Source: Skeletonema tropicum (lineage: Eukaryota; Bacillariophyta; Thalassiosirophyceae; Thalassiosirales; Thalassiosiraceae). Taken from it: a DNA stretch of 64,000 bases. The translations under genes were made by a program, and so were the position numbers. Location of the stretch: contig CM074127.1 in assembly GCA_037178625.1 (NCBI GenBank), positions 868,001 to 932,000 on the forward strand. The letters are read 5' to 3'. Below, piece by piece: positions 20,905-32,156 of the stretch (position 1 is the first letter of the stretch; each line of letters begins with the position of its first letter). The notes beneath the pieces are model-generated. The model had not been told where the DNA came from and did no database searches. It saw only the letters and a list, made by a program, of their open reading frames with translations.

Positions 20905-22729
20905 ACTAGCGATGATTTATGTGGTGTTCGGTGTTCTATGCATCATGGGATTGGTTGATAAATTGAACGTTGAACGTAAGTTGGGTGAGAAGTAATAAAT
21001 TTTGAAAATTTATGATTTGATGTAAGTAAGAAAGAATGCAGATGCAACAGCATAGAATGGTGTGCGGCTACTGCAACGGGCCTAAATCACTCACCGTTCA
21101 AGTAACTACTATTGTATAACGTTGAAGGGCTGTCAGGAAGGATAAAGCTTGGCCGAAAAGGAAGCCAAGACAATCGGTACAACGAAGACGATGTCTACAG
21201 CAGAAGCTATTTGCATGCAGTGTGTAAGCCTCGCTTTCAGAGGAGGCCAAAGTTGTTTTTAGTGAGGAATCAATCCGTGTACTAGTAGTGCTGTAGAGGT
21301 GGGTTGGCCGCCTGCAGAGATTGCGTTGTATTTGTTTGTCGTCTTTGTTTGGGAGGAATAATGAGGTGTTTGCTGCAGTGATCTGAATTGGAATCTGCAT
21401 GCATCTCTGATATGGCTCGGATCGCATCAGTGGCCACGACCAACGAGGATTTTAGGGGGCGTTGCCCGCACATTTTTGGTTGAAGTTAAGGAATTATCTT
21501 GCTTCAAAGAGAGGGTAAGCCCTAGGGCCCAAAATGGGTAGGGTGTGCATGAAGCGGGAAATTTTTTTTGAAGGTTCCGATTCCATCAGTTCGTCATTCT
21601 CATTCGCCCGTTCAACTCCGACTGTCGTTCGCCGGACCAGAAGCCTTGCTATGCACTACTTCGCTTGCCTGCTGTTATCAAGAGCTGCTGTTGCCTAAGT
21701 AGAGAGAGAGATATGTACTAACTGCTTGGACCTTGATCCAGATTATAACTTTTAACACATCATGTGAAGTATTGTAGGACAAAAAGTATGTAGACCGCAA
21801 ACTTCCTAGTTCGGTAGGTACCAATACGACTTCGTTCCGAACGCTTGTGACCTTCGACTGGCATTTGATGCCTTCACAAATCCTGATAGCCACCAAAAGT
21901 TGTGGTATGGTTCAACGGTATCACAACAAGTCAAGTTAAGTAGGTCGACTTCCATAATGCTCAAAAGGCTCTGGCCTGGTGCAATTATATTGAAAGCCCA
22001 CTCTCGCCAATGGGACCGTGGTGGAAATCTCTTTTCATGCATTTTGCAGCCCTTTCCACATACTTCATGATCACATTTTGTCCTGATAGATACGAAACAG
22101 CATCCAACGGAACATCCTTAGCGTTGGCGATTGCTAGTATGATTGCACGTAGGCTTCCGACAAATCCTTTACACTTCTTATACACACTGACTATCCGCTT
22201 CTAGTCCCACTCAACACAGCAGACTTTGATGAGTTCCAATATAACTTGGAGCTGGTCAACGCATTATTGTGTTGTTGCTCATTATTGACATTGCCATTGA
22301 TTCCGCTGCTCTCTTTGTCTGTGATTTTGAGGACTTGATGTCCTGGCCTCTATCCCTGCTTTTCTCTATCTCTAGCCCGACTCGCCCGTCGTCATCTGAT
22401 TTCAATACAATGAATGATGTTGCTACTTGTGCTAGGTAGAAGCAGACCAAGAAGGCTAAAAATAGCTTTAGTAATAAGGAAGAGCTGAACCTCATGGTCA
22501 TAGACATGGATGTAAATAGCATACTACTGCTTTTGTTGAGATGATCTTACTGGGGGCCTTCCAAAGGAGCTCCTCTCATAAAACTCAAATCTCTGCATCG
22601 GGCACGTTGGACTCAATATATTTTTTGGCGCCAACACAACCTCCTCCATATCCAAACCTCTCCATCCTCCATCCTCATCCCCACAGCCACAGCTATCCGG
22701 TAGGCTGGCCATCAGAGTAACGTGCAACC
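20905..22729. other. Long stretch without a supported gene
   Basis: About 1.8 kb between the decarboxylase and the Ser-rich gene. Only short ORFs occur. One minus-strand ORF (22256-22522) has a hydrophobic start and might be a small secreted peptide, but nothing else supports it. No repeat or RNA was recognised. Confidence 0.4.
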
Positions 22730-25700
22730 ATGTCATCTTTGTCGGAAGACATTTCATTTCGTGTACGTCTTGTACTTGATACGTCCGAATATAATGCTGC
22801 TTTGCTTTCTTATAAAAATAAGCAACTGGATGTTCTCAAGTTGCAATCTGCACATGATACAAGTAGTGGCAATACTTCCAGTGACGATGCAGAAGAGTCC
22901 GTGGATTTATCTTCCAAGGTTGCAAGTTTCATAACATACTTCATTCGGAAAGTATACGTCGGAAGCAATCTCAGCACCAATAGCAACAGCATCAGCAGTA
23001 GTAGGCGGCTCGAACGCGAGACAGATATGAATCACTTCAAAATCTTGATACAATCGTATGCTCCTGAATTAGAAGAGGCATGTTTGGTATATCATGTTAC
23101 GGGAGATGCGAATTCATTTGCAGAGATACGACGAGGATTTCGAAATGCCGAGGCTGTGCTATATTCTTCTTCAGTTAAGGTCGCTCTATGTGCAAATGAT
23201 TCTGATGATGATTTACCCATCATACCAAATAATGGTATGGATACGAACCATGTTGTTGGAAGCGGAGAAGTGATAGATTTTGTCTTGAGTGTGAAATATG
23301 GGTATCGGCCAGGTGTGTCGAAGTTAAAACCGAGGAAGATAGATACGGAAGAAGAATCTCAAGAAGTCAATGAAGAAGCAGACAGGGACGAAGTAGATGA
23401 TGATGAAGAGGGAAGCGAAGAAGAAGCCATTGAAGAAGCCTCTGAGGAAGAGAATGCTGAAATAGGGAATGACGATAGCAATGGACTAGAGAGCACAGAT
23501 GGCAGCCAGTACACGAAACTTGACAACTCTGAAGAAGTCGGCTCTGCAACAATTTATCCTAGTGAGTGATATCGAATTCTTTTCCAATTTATGACATGTC
23601 ATTGAAATTCTTTCTGACAAAATAACTTGTCTCCTCTTCTATTCTTCACAGACGGAATCCCATCAGCGTTAGCCACTGCCTGGGAAGAGTCCACAAAGAA
23701 GAATGGCGACGATCATAGCATGCAAGAAGCAGCACCAATAGTAACGGAAGATAATAATTTGACCAAAGAAGAAAAGAATGGGGTTGATACCAAACCCTCA
23801 TCATCAACAGCTGTTGTTGACAAGAGTCCCAAGGCAGAATCCACAATTAAGAAACCTCCAAAGCGTAAAGAGGTGATAGATGAAGACAATGCTGACAAAA
23901 CTTCAAGCAATGATAAAATGGATGCATCTGCACGAAAGAAAGCAAGGATAGAGGAGGAGGAGGTTGTCCTCACAAAGCACAATGGTGATAATCAAGATGA
24001 AACCAAAACTACCACAGGTGCCAAAGCCAGTAACTTTTCCGACGAGATAATGAGTATCGCGAGTGCATTCGCCAGTGCTCCTCCAGAACCGAAAGTAATG
24101 AAAAAGAAAGGGAGGAAACAAAATCCGCTGGCTGCAGCTTTGGCGGAGCATGGCAAGATGGTAGAGGCTGGTACAAAGGGAAAAGAAGAAAGCCCGAATA
24201 GGCTAGAGTCGGCTGCTAGCGATGACAACAAATCTGGATCTAGCTCCAGTAATACTGATAGCAGTAGTAGTTGTGACAACAGCTCTTCCAAGTCAAGATC
24301 TAAGTCTGACAGTGATGATGATAATGGCAAAGACGAAGAAAAGGCGGAGGACACTGCAGCTGTTACACCATTTCATAATGGCGAGGAGCCTACGTCAAAT
24401 GATGGTTCAATAATGCAGCCCAGCAAGGAAGGAGATGTTAACGAAGTTTCACCTCATCTGATCACAGCACAGGGCAAAGTTGAAAACGAGCCTGCTCAAG
24501 CGAAAGCAGTTCAGTCAGTCCAACAATCAAATACTGCACTGCAGGCTTCGAACGGTGTTCTCCCCAATTCTGGTATAATTGATGAGACCAAACTGTCTTA
24601 TGTCAATCATGACTTCAACCAATCGTACTACGAGAGCTCAGATTACAACTATCTTAATAAAGGGTTGACGGAGCAGGGCAAGACGATAGAGGCTGATACA
24701 AAGGAAAATGAAAGCCTGAAGAGGTCAAAGTCGGCTGCTAACGACGGTGACGAATCTGACTCCAGCTCCAGTAGTAGTAGTAGTAGTAGTAGTGACAGTA
24801 GCTCTTCCGGGTCAAGTTCTGACTCTGACAGTGATGATGACGAAGACAAAGAAGAAACGGAGAATACTGCAGCTGCTGTACCAGTTGATAATGGTCAGCG
24901 TGCATCTCATGTTGATCCAAAAACGCGGGGAATAGATGAAGGACGTGAAATAGATGAGGTGGATGACAAGAAAGTAAAAGAAGAAGCTGCTCAAGACAGC
25001 GTCACTTCCCCCAAGACAGAGGGAACATTGCAGAGAAAAGCGGAGGAAGTCAAAAATGAGTCAGAGAATAAAAATGTTGAGGTCGATGGACAAGAGAAGA
25101 ATGAAATGACGAACAATATGGTAAAGTCTGTGAGCTCAGTGAATGAGAATGAGCAGAACGAAGAGAATGGAAATGCAGTGAAAGATGACAATGATGCCCC
25201 TGGAAGTGGCGAGGCTGATAAGATTCGTAATATTGGTGCGAATGAAAAGGCCAGTGACGAAGTCATGGAATGTGCAGCGAAGAGTGAGAAAGAAGAAGAA
25301 CCTAAGCGCTCGACTTCAACTAATGATGACGCCTCTGTCTCGAGTAGCAGTAGTAGTGGCAGCAGCAGTGATAGCAGCTCTTCCGGGTCAAGCTCTGATT
25401 CTGACAGCGAAGATGAAAAGGCAGACGAAAAGGATGAAAGTAAAGTAATTACCGAGGCCGAAGTAAAAGAGAACGTCGAAAGCGGTGCATTGTCTGTCAA
25501 GACGGAGGGATCGAAAGATGCTGCCAAAAGGGATGAGCCAGTCTGTGAAAATCCAGCTTCCGCGGTAGGTCCTTCTTCTCGCTTAGATGAGTCGTCAAGC
25601 AGCAGTTCTTCATCGGATTCTTCATCATCATCAAGTGACAGTGACAGTTCTGATGACGACAACGACGTTGAAAAAGAGCAGGTTGGAGGACATATGAGAG

Positions 25701-26533
25701 CAAATGAAGTTATAGACAAAGTCACGTTCGACTGCTCTCCGCGTAGTGATGCGATGTCTCCGCCAAACAACCCCAATGTCAATCTCAATCTCAGCCAGGC
25801 GTCAATATTGCTCCCAACCAATCTTTTCAACAAAAATGGCGAAACATTGCAAAGCTCTGATGCCGAGAACAAAGAAGAAGCTATCAATAGCTCGTCTTCG
25901 GATTCTTCGTCGTCGACTAGCAGTACAAGTTCTGAGGAAAGATCGCAAGATTTGCTTCAGCTGTCAGATGAAGAGGGAAAGAGCAGCAAACAAGATAAAA
26001 AGAAGGTCAATTGCAACAACTCTGAAAAAGACGAACAGGGTTCATCCATCGAAAAATTGGAGAAGAGTAACGAGAATGTCAAAACACCGACTCGAAGTGA
26101 CAAATCGGATTCGAGCACTAGTAGCAGTGACAGTAGCTCTTCCGAGTCTACCTCTGATTCGGACAGTGATGATGATGACAACGACGAAAAAATGGAGGAC
26201 GCCACAGCTGCTGATGGTCAGTCGGCGTCAAAAAGTGATACAAAATTACAGGCTAGCAAGAAGGGAGGACAAAGTGAGGCACATACCATGTCGTCAGGCC
26301 GTGGTCAGCTTACATCCCAAAAAGATATGAAGCCGAAAACCAACACGAAGGAAGAAGAAGAGGAAGAAGTCCCTGGCACACAAGATTCTAGCTTTCCAAC
26401 CAATAAAGGTCGTCTTGAAGAGTCGAGGGATTCTACGCCAGATGTGCAATCGAGCAGTGATTCTTCAAGCAGTTCATCTTCTGACAGTAGTAGTTCGTCT
26501 GATTCAGATTCCGACTCTTCATCGAGTAGTAGT

Positions 26534-26568
<35 letters not shown>

Positions 26569-26767
26569 TGAGGAAGAGGAAGGAGAAGGTAAAACGCACA
26601 AAACACACATCTCCACTCCCGATCTCGCTTCAGATACTCCTGCACCACGTGCGACTTCGAATAAACGTCGGCGTCGCACTCCGTTGGTACCTTTGAGTCG
26701 GAAAATAGTTGTATCAACCATTGAGGGAAGCCAGACACAAAGCTTTCGCCGCGTTCGTAGGGCTTGA
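22730..26767 (+). CDS. Large Ser/Asp/Glu-rich (Nopp140-like) protein
   Basis: Two exons, 22730-23561 and 23652-26767 (intron GTGAGT...TTCACAG), give 1,315 residues. The first ~170 residues are an ordinary globular segment (EDISFRVRLVLDTSEYNAALL) that I do not recognise. The rest is disordered: at least six modules of poly-Ser with interspersed Asp (SSSDSSSSGSSSDSDSDDD) alternate with Lys/Glu-rich linkers containing KK and KR. This resembles casein-kinase-2-phosphorylated nucleolar proteins such as Nopp140 in composition only. The C-terminus is basic (NKRRRRTPLVPLSRK, RRVRRA). Poly-Ser runs are encoded partly by AGC microsatellite (26530-26569). Large minus-strand ORFs opposite it are composition shadows. 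Confidence 0.7.
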
Positions 26768-27238
26768 ACTAAATAATCTATGCTGAAAAGCGGGTTTGAT
26801 AATGAAGATGCGACTTCTAACTAATAACCTCTTGTGTTATTTTAGGCACAGCTGCACCTTTTGAATCCACCTACAGAAGCACAACACCTCCTCTCGTCTC
26901 AATCGCTGTCACATGTCGGAGAGAGTTATTATCTTGCTTGCTGACTTAGACTATTCACGTAGATTCTGCGGATGAGAGAATTATTCAAACAGTAGTAAGC
27001 TTTCGAAGCTGAAAGTCTCTAAGATGTATCGGCAACCGTCTTCCTGCAGCGCGAGACAGCTGATCAGTAGTTAATGAATTGCAGTATTGCCTGGAAGCTT
27101 TTGCTTTAGTTGTGCATGATGCATGCATTGTGTTTGTGTTGCAAATTAAGAGTTTCATAATTTTACACTTCTCAGATCCTGGGAATTAGTACCTATAAGC
27201 CATGGACAATAAATACACTGGTTTCGTTTTTTTCTTTT
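26768..27238. other. Gene-free stretch
   Basis: Downstream flank of the Ser-rich gene and of the RING pseudogene (convergent). No ORF or RNA is supported. Confidence 0.4.
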
Positions 27239-27640
27239 CTACAGGCCCCTTGCTTCATTGTTTTGAAAAATCGACATTCGACCATGGACAAGATTCGACA
27301 TTACATGCAAAATAGCTGCCTTTAGCTCCTGATGTCTCATCTTGGTTTCATTCTCCGTTGCTTCCGCATCCAATGGAAGTTGTTTAGTTGCGGTTTCAGT
27401 TGGCTTATGATCAATCTTATTAAATGACAAGGCTGGATGCTTTCTCGTCTGGCGCTCTGTATGCATGCAGATAGGGATAGGGCATCCGTATCCGTGAGAT
27501 GATAAGATAACCAAGTATCAATACAGCCATGGCAGAATTCATGTCCACAGTGACTGATAAAGGTTGACTCATCAAGTATTTCAAAGCAAATTGGACAGTA
27601 AAGCATTTCTACAACATAATCATCAAGATCAAGATAACAC
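27239..27640 (-). pseudogene. RING-finger protein gene, broken
   Basis: The segment CPICFEILDESTFISHCGHEFCHGCIDTWL is the first half of a C3HC4 RING finger. The expected last C-x2-C lies in another frame and reads CPIPIC. That looks like CPIC with a 6-bp tandem duplication (CCTATC twice). A frameshift near 27495 separates the halves. The reading frame runs leftward to a stop at 27239. The 5' part is cut by a hAT-type MITE inserted at 27641 with an 8-bp duplication. RING fingers usually recruit E2 enzymes in ubiquitin ligases; this copy cannot fold correctly as read. Confidence 0.6.
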
Positions 27641-28430
27641 CAAGGGTAAATAAGCAGGGTTGGCGTCGTTTTGTGAAATTTCAAAATCAATTTCAATTTA
27701 CCCTCTCGTCCGTTAACCGGTATTCAAATTTAGCGATCTTTCACATATTCCGACGTATCGCTGCTATGATCAGCAGTGATCAGAAAGCGGCATCAAATTT
27801 TCCTAAGTAAAAGTTTCGTTACGACTTTGAGATCCCTATAATTGAGTCTCGCTTGCCTTCATTGAGTCTCGGTTGTCCGCCCGATCTCCGTCATCGAAAG
27901 CTCAAATTGAACACTCTCTGCCGGCAACCATGGTCAGCGTTGCCGCCGCTGGAATAGACCAAGTTAATAGCCGTAATATCGGCCGATCGGTGGCTGATCG
28001 TTACTATGGATTATTATGTTGATGTTATCGTGCTTGGATTCAGCAGAAACGCTCCTCGGGACGTTCAATAAGCACTGTTCAGTGGGCGGCGCTCGCCGGA
28101 CGTCACCGCCTAATATTGCCTCCATACTGCCTTCTCTCAGGGGATTTGCCTGCGGCGAGAGCTTCAACACCAACATATTAATCCATAGCAACGATCAGCC
28201 ACCAATCATCCCATAATACGGCTATTAACTTGGTCTAATTCAACGGCGGCAACTGTGACCATGGTTGCCGTGCCTTGAGCGGCATGGTCGTGCTGATCAT
28301 CCTGTTCGGACCGGCACTGACTTTCGCATTCCAGTTTGCGGACGAGACGGTAACGGTATGTACTCAGCATTTTTTATTAGGTAAAATTTTGGCGGGAACA
28401 GTCGTCGCCAACCCTGCTTATTTACCCTTG
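27641..28430. mobile_element. hAT-type MITE with 8-bp target duplication
   Basis: The terminal inverted repeat starts CAAGGGTAAATAAGCAGGG and continues through TTGGCG. It is flanked by GATAACAC at 27633-27640 and 28431-28438. The 8-bp duplication and CA-RGG start are hAT hallmarks. It has no transposase. A second, long inverted repeat is nested within it (27923-28270). Confidence 0.9.
27923..28270. repeat. Long inverted repeat nested in the hAT MITE
   Basis: Arms of about 105 bp (27923-28031 and 28156-28270) share GGCAACCATGGTCA, TAGACCAAGTTAATAGCCG, GGTGGCTGATCGTT and CTATGGATTA. The ~125-bp centre has no ORF of note. It is either the subterminal structure of the MITE or a second foldback element inserted in it. 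Confidence 0.75.
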
Positions 28431-28622
28431 GATAACACGACAGCGCTGTCGCTGTTGCTGTTGCTGTTCAGGGCACATAAAAGAATGGGCTGCTCCACGC
28501 GCGCAGGCCATCCATAATACGTCACGGCCCGGCCAACTCACGTGTGGATGACATTTTCGGTACTCAAACTGTCCACGTAGGAATCCGTAGAAATACATTG
28601 CGTATATTTTTCAAAATACACC

Positions 28623-28701
28623 CCTGAGAGGAAAACCCCGAACATTTTCGTGATCCCCATGCTTTTGCGAGTTAGAATATGCTGGGGGTTTTCCTCTCAG
28701 G
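28623..28701 (+). repeat. Hairpin element B (perfect 17-bp stem)
   Basis: CCTGAGAGGAAAACCCC pairs perfectly with GGGGTTTTCCTCTCAGG. The loop contains TTTTGCGAGTTAGAATATGCT, as in hairpin A at 2602. It lies ~180 bp upstream of the paralogous transposase-like gene at 28880. Compared with hairpin A, both arms changed together. Confidence 0.75.
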
Positions 28702-28879
28702 ACTTTGTGTGACGAATAATTAATGTAGTTAAATGGACTATAGATTTGTATAGATTCACAACTTTAAGGTCTTTGTGTGTGGAATCAGGTCTGCTTTGTG
28801 GCAAAAAAGGTTTTTTTTGTTCCCGCCATTTCTAATTTCATTTTCCTTCAGCATTTATCTGTCATTGCACATAGTAACC

Positions 28880-30523
28880 ATGTCGTCATGCCGCACTACC
28901 GGCCCTTCGCCTAGCCGCAACAACGGCGGCGAAAGCATACGAGACTCAGGGAACGTTTCATCAACACCTAAGCTTCGGTCTAGGACGCAAATTGTAACCC
29001 CGGCAACTACCACAAATGAGCAAACGACGTCCTCAACGAAAGGCACAGGTGCACATCGACGCAGGTCGAAGAGGGGTTGCCAGTCATCTGAACGACTGAC
29101 ACCTCCTAAGTCATATTTTACTGACCGCCAAGGCAAAGTCACATGTTTGATGTTTGGTCTCGATCCCAGCAATGAGGCTCATAAGAGAGTGATTTGTGTT
29201 GGATGCATGAGATGTGTTGGCAACGCTATTGTGGTGCCGGATGTAGTAAGAAACAAAACAAATCATGAGCGTAATGGCAACCGAAAGTGTGAACAGCCTT
29301 GGCATATTGGCAATGCGATGGTAGTCACAAATACAAGAGAGGAAGAAATCAGGGCACTGCTGGAGTCACTGCGTCTTCAAATTATTGACAACAATAGTGA
29401 CAATGATGAAGGCAGTGGTGAAGATTCTTATTGCGTGAAGTACTTGCAAATGGTGCTTGAGCAGCAATGTATTACGAACGAGACAATCAAAGAGTGTGAA
29501 GAATATTTGAAAGATCACAGCAGCAATGCATACAGAGTTTTCACTGCAGTGATGAAACAGTATGGTGTGGATCAAACTACTTACTTTCAGGGTTCGATCG
29601 TCGGAAATCATTGCATGACCTTTGGAGAAAAGTCTAAGGACATCTACGGTAAAGCGGCCAAAGAATTGGAGCCCATCATTGGTGTAGACGATGAATTGAA
29701 GCGCGAATTACATGCATTTACGGATAGACTGAAATCCATCTCGGAAGTGTGGTTCAAAATCATGAGAGTGATGAAGTCAGTCGAGATTCAATCGGACGAG
29801 GCAATTAGTCACTTTCAACAGGATACTGTGACATTGCGAGATCTGATATATAAACTTGTCGTAACTGATGTTCCGATTTCTGGGTGGAAAAGGAAGTTGA
29901 CAAGATCGATGAAGGCGCATCTTCTGTTTGGTCTCCATCTTTTGAAGCAGCTGCAAATGTGGGGCACTCTTGGTGGTATAGATGAACAAAACATAGAGAC
30001 CTGTCATGCGATCTGGAATAAGTTATTGCGCCAGTTTGGAGCTACCCGTGGCAATGAACTCCAGAAGAAAGTGTTGAGTGAGTATCTATTTCAAACTTCA
30101 CCATTTTTACATTGTGCAAAAGATCATGTGAAGAAGGAGACCAAGTCAAAACGGAAGAAGAAAACGAACAGTGGAGTCCAGAATTCTCGGCGCTGCGAAG
30201 AGGTTACTGATGTCGCATTGGTTGATAGTAATGTCGTGCTTGGTCCTTTGGCGACTAGCATCAATGACGAAGAGGCTCTCCACCAAGAACTAGTACTCAC
30301 GGATGAAGTTGTTGCGGATGATGTTGCGGTAGTTAACAGTGACGGCAGCGATGATGATGCAGCCATAAAAGTGACAGAAAATGATACTATGATCAAAATT
30401 TGCAATCATCCTGGTTGTGGGAAAATGCGGCTTGCTATGGCATGGCGTATCCATCAATATGAGTGCCACGAAGTGGTTACCACCGATACCAACAGTGGTG
30501 AGGATATGAATGTTGATGGTTGA
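28880..30523 (+). CDS. Transposase-like protein (copy 2), intact
   Basis: An uninterrupted frame of 547 residues, paralogous to the gene at 3405. It shares RRSKRG, LDPSN, VICVGCMRCVG, ECEEYLKDHS, GNHCM, the block KAHLLFGLHLLKQLQMWGTLGG with DEQNIETCHAIWN, and a C-terminal CNHPGCGK...RIHQYECH zinc-finger-like end. It lacks the central coiled-coil segment of copy 1 and is shorter by roughly 140 residues. The EQ-x2-E-x2-HA-x2-N block looks like the last acidic motif of a DDE transposase, but upstream DDE residues were not identified. It could instead be a domesticated DNA-binding protein. No terminal repeats enclosing it were found other than hairpin B. Confidence 0.6.
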   Translation: MSSCRTTGPSPSRNNGGESIRDSGNVSSTPKLRSRTQIVTPATTTNEQTTSSTKGTGAHRRRSKRGCQSSERLTPPKSYFTDRQGKVTCLMFGLDPSNEAHKRVICVGCMRCVGNAIVVPDVVRNKTNHERNGNRKCEQPWHIGNAMVVTNTREEEIRALLESLRLQIIDNNSDNDEGSGEDSYCVKYLQMVLEQQCITNETIKECEEYLKDHSSNAYRVFTAVMKQYGVDQTTYFQGSIVGNHCMTFGEKSKDIYGKAAKELEPIIGVDDELKRELHAFTDRLKSISEVWFKIMRVMKSVEIQSDEAISHFQQDTVTLRDLIYKLVVTDVPISGWKRKLTRSMKAHLLFGLHLLKQLQMWGTLGGIDEQNIETCHAIWNKLLRQFGATRGNELQKKVLSEYLFQTSPFLHCAKDHVKKETKSKRKKKTNSGVQNSRRCEEVTDVALVDSNVVLGPLATSINDEEALHQELVLTDEVVADDVAVVNSDGSDDDAAIKVTENDTMIKICNHPGCGKMRLAMAWRIHQYECHEVVTTDTNSGEDMNVDG

Positions 30524-31192
30524 TGCCAATTGGCAGGCTTAGTATATGTATAAATGTAATTGTGACTATGAGATGGTAGATTGTTGAATTAGTTGCATTT
30601 TAATTGGAGATATTCATCATGTAAGGCAGGTGGAAGAGAGACTCGTCATGGTTGTTAGCTAGAGAGATACCTAGAGATACCTTGGCTTGATGGAAAAAAT
30701 GCTATCGCCAACATCGCTAAAATATCCAAAATGTAAGGCTGGTCGGGCCGTGACGTTGGCTAGAAAACTTCAGCCTCCCAAGGAGTCCCATTCTCTGAAA
30801 ATCCTCAATCCAAAAAAAAATGATAAATTTTACATGGTCACCATGGTGCATTCCTCCTATGGCTAGTTTCGCAGCAGCCGATGCCTAATTAGGCGAACAA
30901 ACGGCAGTTTGGAAATCCTATGCCATAATAGGGGAGGAGAATGTCGATTGTTCGGCTAATAGAAGCATATTCATTGACCTCATTTTTACTAGTAGTCCAT
31001 CATGGTGAAGGCCTTTCTTGGATCAAAAATTTTGGGTTTTGGACGGTTTTGGATGTTGGAGGTTATCTAGCCAAGGAGCTATTGGGGGATAACCTAAATA
31101 AGACCTTTCGCGTTATTTCAGCTAATAAAATTTCTATTAAGACTAAATAGGGGATAACCTAATCAGATCGATACGCAGCCCATTCTTTTATG
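30524..31192. other. Gene-free stretch
   Basis: 3' flank of the transposase-like gene. A short duplicated GGGGATAACCTAA occurs at about 31086 and 31150. No gene is supported. Confidence 0.4.
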
Positions 31193-32148
31193 TAGCGTAA
31201 TGGAATTTCACCATTTTTGGAGGGGGTTGAAAATTGCAGGTTGAAATTTCAGAAATTTCAGAAATTTCAAGGGATTAAATTTCACTCTAGCTTATCCTGA
31301 GATAGTCGTAATACTTTGCACTCTGCAGTCAACACATCACTCTAAGAGAGACTGTCAGCAAGCTTCTTTCCAAGCATCTTCTTCGCATCCATGATATGAC
31401 GGAGGTTTTCCTTCCCTCGAAGAAGTGCAACACCAGTTGGATCCTTCATCCTATTCCTATCCTTCACAAGAATGCTGTTCTTCAGAGGTTTGGCCCTACG
31501 CTCACAATCCATCGATCCGACAGTTCCCATAGACATTAGAGGCTTAGCAACCAATCGATAGAAGTCAGATGATCCTGCATAACATTCAAACCACGTGATG
31601 CGACCAGAAATAGCACCAGTTGATTCCACATACTGTACCACATTTTTGATACTAAAAGACTTGTTGTTCTGTTGCAGCTGTTCCAAAGATGGAAGCGATG
31701 GAAGTGGAACGTCAAAAGAATGAAACCAGTCATTGTTTTGAGTATCAAAGTCCTCAAAATCCTTTTTAACTCTCCTCCGCATCTCATCAGAACCATCTTC
31801 ACCCAAAGGCACATACCACTCGATCATCTTCCTTACGAGCGCAGCCTTGTTAGTCTGCAGGTAGAACAACTCCCTCCACACACGAGAGTTTGGGTCACAG
31901 AGGAAACACATCCGCTGAGTTGACAAACTCATCATCTGGATGGTGCGTGGTGTTCTTTGGGGTTTGGTGGTTGGTGGAATGAAGGGTCTTAGGTTATTTT
32001 TGTGCTACGTGTTGGTTCAGTACCATCCGTTCGCGCCAGAATTTTTGTGAAATTTCATTGTTGGCCAAAATTGGTGCAACTTTCACCCTGTAAATTTCAC
32101 GAAAGTTGCAGTAGTGAAATTTCACCCTTTTGAAATTCCATTACGCTA
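31193..32148 (-). mobile_element. Small hAT-like element with 8-bp target duplication
   Basis: The termini are inverted repeats starting TAGCGTAATGGAATTTCA. Direct 8-bp copies of CTTTTATG flank them (31185-31192 and 32149-32156). Inner TTTCA/GAAATTTC-rich subterminal repeats are visible at both ends. The 956-bp length with one 198-codon frame suggests a deletion derivative. Confidence 0.9.
31342..31935 (-). CDS. hAT-transposase C-terminal-like protein
   Basis: The frame encodes 197 residues inside the TIR element. Its last ~70 residues (LVAKPLMSMGTVGSMDCERRAKPLKNSIL, then RNRMKDPTGVALLRGKENLRHIM) match the pattern of the hAT dimerisation region, in which a Cys-Glu-Arg motif precedes an Arg-x3 helix and a Leu-x5-N-Leu-Arg motif. 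No RNase H-fold catalytic residues are present. It is thus a truncated transposase that may still dimerise, or a remnant. The first Met-Met pair was taken as start. Confidence 0.55.
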   Translation of the reverse strand: MMSLSTQRMCFLCDPNSRVWRELFYLQTNKAALVRKMIEWYVPLGEDGSDEMRRRVKKDFEDFDTQNNDWFHSFDVPLPSLPSLEQLQQNNKSFSIKNVVQYVESTGAISGRITWFECYAGSSDFYRLVAKPLMSMGTVGSMDCERRAKPLKNSILVKDRNRMKDPTGVALLRGKENLRHIMDAKKMLGKKLADSLS

Positions 32149-32156
32149 CTTTTATG

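Noticed and set aside
22256..22522. Small secreted peptide gene on the minus strand
   Set aside because: It has only a hydrophobic start and an ordinary tail, with no homologue, splice or repeat support. Left as a possibility inside the gene-free stretch.
24991..25887. Large minus-strand ORFs opposite the Ser-rich gene (also 26305-26721)
   Set aside because: Ser-rich and Leu-rich shadows created by AGC/TCA-type codon repeats on the other strand. The plus-strand frame has matching splice sites and is longer.
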